Source of the DNA: Caenorhabditis remanei
Lineage: Eukaryota > Nematoda > Chromadorea > Rhabditida > Rhabditidae
NCBI RefSeq assembly: GCF_010183535.1
Contig: NC_071333.1
Span: 20,768,587 to 20,832,586, forward strand
Reading direction: 5' to 3'
DNA: 64,000 nucleotides
Below, piece by piece: positions 59,347 to 64,000 of the stretch. The notes below the pieces were generated by a model that saw nothing but the letters and a program-made list of their open reading frames with translations, ran no database searches and was not told the DNA's origin. The translations under genes and the position numbers were made by a program. The first letter of the stretch is position 1; every line of letters starts with the position of its first letter.

Positions 59347-59830
59347 TATAAAGAAGTGAAATTTGTGGATTCTATGCGCTACTTAGCAATGAGCCTAGCT
59401 CAAATAGCCAAATCTTTCAATATTGAAAACGGGAAAAGGTAAGTTGGAGGCTTCTTCAAACCATTTATATAAAAACTAAATTTCAGAGATTTTCCGCGCA
59501 AATTCACACAAAGCCGTTTCTTCGATTACGAAGGACCAATCCCCGGCGATGAATATTACGGGTTGGACAATAAACCGGCACAAAAACGGAAAGATTTGAA
59601 AGTATTTTTGGAGACCGAACGATCATCAGGACGAGTTTTCAACTCTATTGACGTGCTTTAGAAGTATTGCTTCAACGCTGTTTTTATCATAGCCTCAGTT
59701 ATGAAATTTCTTCAACGTCCTGAATTTAAAGGAGTAAAGAGCAACGTCCTACCACTGACTATTTTTGTGCGCAGTTCATTTGTCAATAATTTTGATGATA
59801 ATAAAAGTTTTTGTTTTAGTTTTCTTTTTT
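59347..59830 (+). pseudogene. Polinton/Maverick-type protein-primed DNA polymerase B, relic
   Basis: The first open segment (59347-59438) has KFVDSMRYLAMSLAQIAKSF. A 48-nt intron (59439-59486, GTAAGT to TTTCAG) joins in frame to DFPRKF, then YEGPIPGDEYYGLDN, then VFNSIDVL and a TAG at 59659-59661. The same frame continues with KYCFNAVFIIASVMKF. This order (FxDS, FPxxF, YxGPxPxxxYY, then the YCxxDVxIL exonuclease block) is that of the DNA_pol_B_2 family, found in Polinton/Maverick elements and linear plasmids. Only the 3'-5' exonuclease end region remains; polymerase motifs are absent. The stop, and Ala in place of Asp in the YC block, show loss of function. Confidence 0.7.
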
Positions 59831-60859
59831 TCTATGTGTCAATTTTTACTACGAACTAATTACTTCGAGGTATAAAATCCTGAATTATATACTCCATGTG
59901 ACTTTGTCTGAAATTTCTTTTGACGCAGAGAATCTTTGGAATGTCTGAAAAATTGGATGGCACTGGCATTTCGTACTCATCTGCTGCATGAAGATTGAGC
60001 CGTACCTCTTTTTTTCAGGTTTTACGAAGTTTTCTAATGGCAGATCTAACTACAAACTTGAATGACGTAGCCACAAGGAAACGCGCCACAGGCGCCCAGA
60101 CGTGGTCAATATAGTGAAAGATTAAAATACTCCAGCTGATGGACTAGTTTACACTAACTGCTCGGCAAATGATTCATCGGTTAATTTTAATTTTCAGAAT
60201 ATCTTGAGGATATATCCAGTTGGAAACCCGACAATTGGAAAATTCTGTATTCTCTAATGTACCGCAATGTTTGTATTACATCCACCCTTTGTATTTTGAT
60301 TTTTCAATTCATCTGTTTCTGTATTGCCTTTTCTCTTGGTCCAGTTTTCATTATGTATGAAGATTTTATTTATTTTTTTACTTTTAAAAACGTATTCTTC
60401 AACATTTTCATTCGTTCCGTAAATTCCACTTGTCTGCGCGTCAAATACGTCGCATTCTGTGCGGTCGGCGTGTTTGCGAGTGTTTGCACGGTTTTTCCCC
60501 GCGCATTCTTTTACCGGCAGGATTTTAATCGACTTTCTTGTGAAAAACACAACAAATTGGAGCTGAAAAGGAGAAAATAAAATACATTTTATATGACTTA
60601 TGAGGTATGAACAATTTTTACAATAATTTATCATTTTTCCACTTTTTTCAGGCAGGAAAGCGACATTTTGAAGCGAGATTTGAAGAAAACATACTCAACA
60701 ACGTGCTGGAATAGAAGAATCAAATGAAATTTGTGACATGATGATTTCAACAAGTCTTTCCGAGGATTTTCAACAAGAAAAATGGAAACTGAAAGAAGAT
60801 CCATAACGGAAATCAACCTAACTGCAGCATTGAACTCGACTTAACACAACAATGCATCA
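59831..60859. other. Gene-poor stretch
   Basis: Opposing ORFs at 60254-60634 (minus) and 60257-60580 (plus) overlap almost completely, so at most one could be real. 60654-60719 (plus) has AGKRHFEARFEENILNNVLE after TTTTCAG and ends in TAG. None is recognised as a Polinton gene. Confidence 0.35.
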
Positions 60860-61482
60860 ATGCCGGTAAGTAACGTTTTTTTCAGTCATTCTTACTAAAA
60901 TAACGAAAGTAAATATAAATTCATCTAGATCATTGCCGCATCATGCAAATATCATAACGAGAGCTGCTGGAAATTGGTTGTCTGCACATTTCTACTGAAT
61001 AAGAGACACACTCCGGATAACTGCAATGTCGACATGCTTGCCAATAAAGCGACAAACCTGTACGCGGACCTTCCGCTGTCCTATTCAAATGTTGTGACAT
61101 TCGTGAGAAACTACGGATCTGGTTTTCTCTGCTGGATGGCAGTAATAAATAGCTTTTCCATGATTCAAGTGAGTAAAAAACCAGATTTGACATTTTATGG
61201 AAGAATCATCATTTTCAGATCCATTGGAAACATGACGTGTAGAAGGTTGCCTTTTATCTTCTTCCACCGTGTCTCAAGAGGTTTAACAGACTTTTTGCGA
61301 TAAGATGCCAACCTGAGCAAACGGAGGGAAACGACGTCAACATTTTCGTCCCACCTGGAATTTTCATCTTACGCCACGTGTCGGACGAGCAAAGCTTATC
61401 ATTAAAAACACCAACTGGTGGACCACTCAAGGGGTGGACCGCTCAGTTCTGCTCGTTTCAAGGTGATTATCTGAACGGATAG
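60860..61482 (+). pseudogene. Two/three-exon gene with a premature stop, unidentified
   Basis: An 80-codon exon (60929-61168) lies between an ATCTAG acceptor and a GTGAGT donor. A 50-nt intron ends in TTTTCAG, and the next exon (61219-61482) continues in the same frame. A possible start is ATGCCG at 60860-60865 with its own GTAAGT. The second exon has TAG at 61240-61242 but is then open for another 79 codons, with protein-like sequence (PPCLKRFNRLFAIRCQPEQT, NIFVPPGIFILRHVSDEQ). Either the gene ends at the first TAG or a longer protein has been cut by one mutation. Exon 1 has six Cys. No family recognised. Confidence 0.4.
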
Positions 61483-62717
61483 AAAAGACGATGATCTTCA
61501 TATGAAGTTCGTGAGTTGAAACTATCGATTTTTATAAAAATAATTATTTTCAGAGCAATTGAAATCTTGAGTTGTTGCTTTCTGTTTTCCTCCATTAGGT
61601 GGAGTTTGCAGTGAAGAGACTTGTGGGAAGCAGCAATTGATTTCGCACAAAAAATGACCTGGAAAATCAAAAGGAAACGGCAACGGTACACTTCCGCCAC
61701 GTCTTAAGTTTAGTAGTCGTTCAATTTTATAGACAACCAAGCTCATATTCTTTTTTTTTCAAGTTATGAAATGCCAAAATGACTAGGCGAGTCACCACTG
61801 GAATGCCAAGAGACTTAGCAAATAATGGAAGCTACACAGAATCTTGATGTCTACATTGCCGACATGGTTTTAATTGGGTTCTATGAGGAAATCAATCAGA
61901 TTGTAGATGAAGAATGTGAGTAATATCTAGAGTCAAGTGGACATTGATACGGTTGCTTCAGGGGTACTCAAACTCCATGGTAATTCAACGGCGTGATGTA
62001 ATACTGAAGAGTTTCTGCGAATGACGACCTCAAATCTGTTTGGGAATGAGAGCACTGCAGGTCATTTTTTCCTCTTTTGTTGTTCCGTTTTTTCAAAACT
62101 TCCGTAGTCATTGATACTTCTTTCAGAATTCCATATTGTCAAGCAACATTGAAAAACACGAGCCAAAACAATTCCAGCTCTCAAATCACATGAATATTGA
62201 AGACGTTGATTAGAAGATAACAAATTCTTGGAGTTTTCTGTGAAGATTTGAATATATGTATATGACTTTCTTCGAATGTTTTTTTTAAATAGATATGCGT
62301 TTCTGAAAAATCGGCCCCTATTCTTTGCTTTAGATCCACGTTTCACCAAAAAAAAACGCCGAGAGACAATACATTTTTTTGATATTTTTGAAAAAAAAAA
62401 CTTGCAATCAACGATTGGAAGAACCTGTGAAACCAGAGAACGAAAATCTGTTTTTACCGCAAATTTTTTCAGGTGTTGGTATTAACATGCAGAAAAGTAG
62501 TAGACTAATACCGGCACATTTGGCCTTGCTTACCACTAAACTCTTTAGGTTACTCGGTCGTCTTTTCGTCGGATGTTCATAAGTTTCGATCGTGCTTTAA
62601 ACGTTTCTTCTATCGGAACCATCATGATGAGTTCATCAATCGTGTTTTCTGCGTCTCACTAGTTTTCTTTCTCCGATATCTATCTGTTAGAATTGAAATA
62701 GTGTGATAAGTTAATTA
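61483..62717. other. Gene-poor stretch
   Basis: 61827-61922 reads MEATQNLDVYIADMVLIGFY and ends in TAA, possibly an exon remnant. 62140-62410 is the second copy of the repeat at 58200-58430. 62470-62582 is open after a TTTTTTCAG (about 112 nt). Nothing is joined convincingly. Confidence 0.35.
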
Positions 62718-62719
62718 AT

Positions 62720-63183
62720 TTATTGAGAAAATTGAAATGTTGTATAAAAAAGTAAGGAATGAAAAAAAGCGAAATCATTATTTTTCTGCTGATTCTTAGT
62801 TTTCGCTTCATTGTACTCCTCTTTGGGTATTGCTCTCATGAAGACGTTGCGCACTTTCCTGTGAAATTCTTCGTCTTCAAATCTATTTTTAATTAGGTAC
62901 GAGTTCTGGAATAATATTTTTTGTAAAACTGTCGGCTGATTAAAAATGACTCACCCGTATGTCACATGGCTTTTTTTCAAATCTTTCATCGAATCACATC
63001 TCTCGCTGAAGTAGCTCTCACATGCCCAACAGTGATAGAGGTAGACACCGCTGAAAAACTAGAAATTAGAAAATGAACATAACTGAATTCTTACGTGTGA
63101 ATACTGAAATGTTCGTTGACTGAGGAATATGTTCCGACGTACGTGCAACGTCCCTCTTTTCCGCCAGTGTGGAAATTACACAT
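62720..63183 (-). CDS. Gene F: small three-exon Cys/His-rich protein
   Basis: Minus-strand exons: 63183-63095 (from ATG), 63050-62955 and 62882-62720, with GTAAG and GTGAGT donors, TTTTTCAG and AAATAG acceptors, and matching phases; 115 residues. The acceptor TAG at 62885-62883 is chosen because the nearer CCAG reads into a stop. Cys/His spacing (MCNFHTGGKEGRCTYVG, EHFSIH, YHCWACESYF, then KKSH) suggests one or two zinc-binding modules of C2H2 type, though spacing is not canonical. The frame is open upstream of the ATG to an acceptor at 63215, so 5' exons may exist. AATAAA (62723-62718) overlaps the stop. Zinc binding, and a nuclear role, are inference. Confidence 0.5.
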
Positions 63184-63214
63184 GTAGTACTTTTTTTCCA
63201 ACTTGTATTGAGTC

Positions 63215-64000
63215 CTGGAAATCAGCAGAGGTATTTTTCATTGGATGGATCAGAGCTATCAAAAAATGCTGTTTTAGATATGTATCTATTCAAAATGTTT
63301 GATAAAAAACTGAATTCATATTTAATATTACTCACCTCCAAACCTTTCACAATCAACAACCAATCAATGAGAATTCCAAAAGAATCAAATAGAAAATTAT
63401 TTCGACATCTATAAGGGAAGACGTCTGGCTGGATATCTGGAAAAGAACTATTGTCCCAATTGTTAATTAGTTCCTAGACAATGGGTCTGACGACCGTGTA
63501 GAAAGAATAAAACACTACTCACCTCCAAAAACACCACAATTAAAAAAAATTAGTATTTCAGAATAATCAGATAGCAAAAAAATAATATCGACATCCATTC
63601 GGTAGGACGTCTGAGCATCTGAAAAATAACTATTATTCAGAATAATAGAGATTCCCTAGAGTGGGTCTGATAACCAAAAAATGAAAGAAAAAAATATGAC
63701 TACTTACCTCGATGTTCTGAGAGAAGACTGCAGGGATAGCGGGGAGAAGGGTTCCTCAGCTGTCGAGCTTTCTGCCGTCTATCATTTTTCAGTGGTCTTC
63801 ATGAATATCAAATAATGGGCGTGGCTAAACGTGCCGCAGGACTCTCAAAATGTGTTTTTTGGGTCTCGCCACTTCTCTCTCCCCGCTATCTGTTCAAAAA
63901 GATGGGGATGATGGCTTCCCAAAAAAGAGAGGAAGCGTTGAGAGAAAAGTGCAACGGAAAGAGCCCCTTCGTGCCATGCGGCGGCGGCAGGGTGCTACAC
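63215..64000. other. Right edge: tandem exon-like repeats and GA-rich end
   Basis: 63330-63420 and 63540-63610 carry related minus-strand exon-like segments (GACGTC(C/T)T, ATGTCGA) with GAGGTGAGT donors, relatives of 40660-40810 and 45080-45300. The first is open (DVFPYRCRNNFLFDSFGILI); the second has stops. They could be 5' exons of gene F or its relatives, but phases do not fit. 63820-64000 is GC-richer with GCGGCGGCGG near 63980. No other feature. Confidence 0.35.

Noticed and set aside
60254..60634. 126-codon minus-strand ORF
   Set aside because: It overlaps an equally long plus-strand ORF, neither has splice or domain support, and the region is otherwise relic sequence.

Overview
The window reads as nematode chromosomal DNA, most likely Caenorhabditis or a close relative. 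It is AT-rich. The convincing genes have introns of about 45-50 nt with GTAAGT donors and T-rich TTTCAG acceptors, and AATAAA signals lie shortly after the stops. Decayed RTE-type LINE, Polinton/Maverick and BRG1/SWSN-4-like sequences fit that placement, as does the dense load of small inverted-repeat transposons. It looks like a repeat-rich, gene-poor arm-type region, not a bacterial or viral replicon. All gene models come from reading splice signals, frame and paralogue comparison; no database or transcript data were used.

Layout. 0.1-8.1 kb holds nested MITEs and three copies of a roughly 1.3-kb dispersed repeat, two of them in a near-identical tandem duplication with a 1.9-kb period. 9.5-11.3 kb has two small candidate genes. 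11.9-13.9 kb is gene A, and 24.2-26.0 kb is its paralogue gene B. The pair has six exons each, and the duplication includes upstream and downstream flanks. Between them lies about 8 kb of degenerate, repeated, exon-like fragments. 26.9-28.6 kb on the minus strand is gene C, a five-exon protein with a Pro/Gln repeat domain. 29-29.9 kb is a GC-rich tandem repeat studded with TGATAAG motifs. 31-32.5 kb is an inverted fourth copy of the dispersed repeat. 33.8-36.0 kb on the minus strand is a decayed BRG1/SWSN-4-type SNF2 gene whose N-terminal half lies downstream of its helicase half.

38.3-45 kb contains a GC island, a 234-bp near-perfect palindrome, a multi-exon minus-strand gene fragment (gene D), a third hAT-like MITE, a 794-bp LTR mini-retrotransposon with identical LTRs and a 5-bp target duplication, a tandem duplication with a Pol III B-box-like motif, and a TA-flanked MITE. 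45.6-47.0 kb is an RTE-type LINE relic on the minus strand. 48.13-55.87 kb is a head-to-tail satellite of about 58 monomers of exactly 133 bp. Beyond it are a Polinton/Maverick DNA polymerase B relic (59.35-59.83 kb), a broken two-exon gene (60.9-61.5 kb) and a small Cys/His-rich minus-strand gene (gene F, 62.7-63.2 kb).

There is no operon or pathway. The genes that look intact (A, B, C, probably D and F) are unrecognised or lineage-specific proteins embedded in mobile-element debris. A and B are the clear functional pair: conserved exon phases, conserved leader and terminal exon, and a low-complexity Ala/Gln/Arg/Glu helical tract that has changed length between copies.
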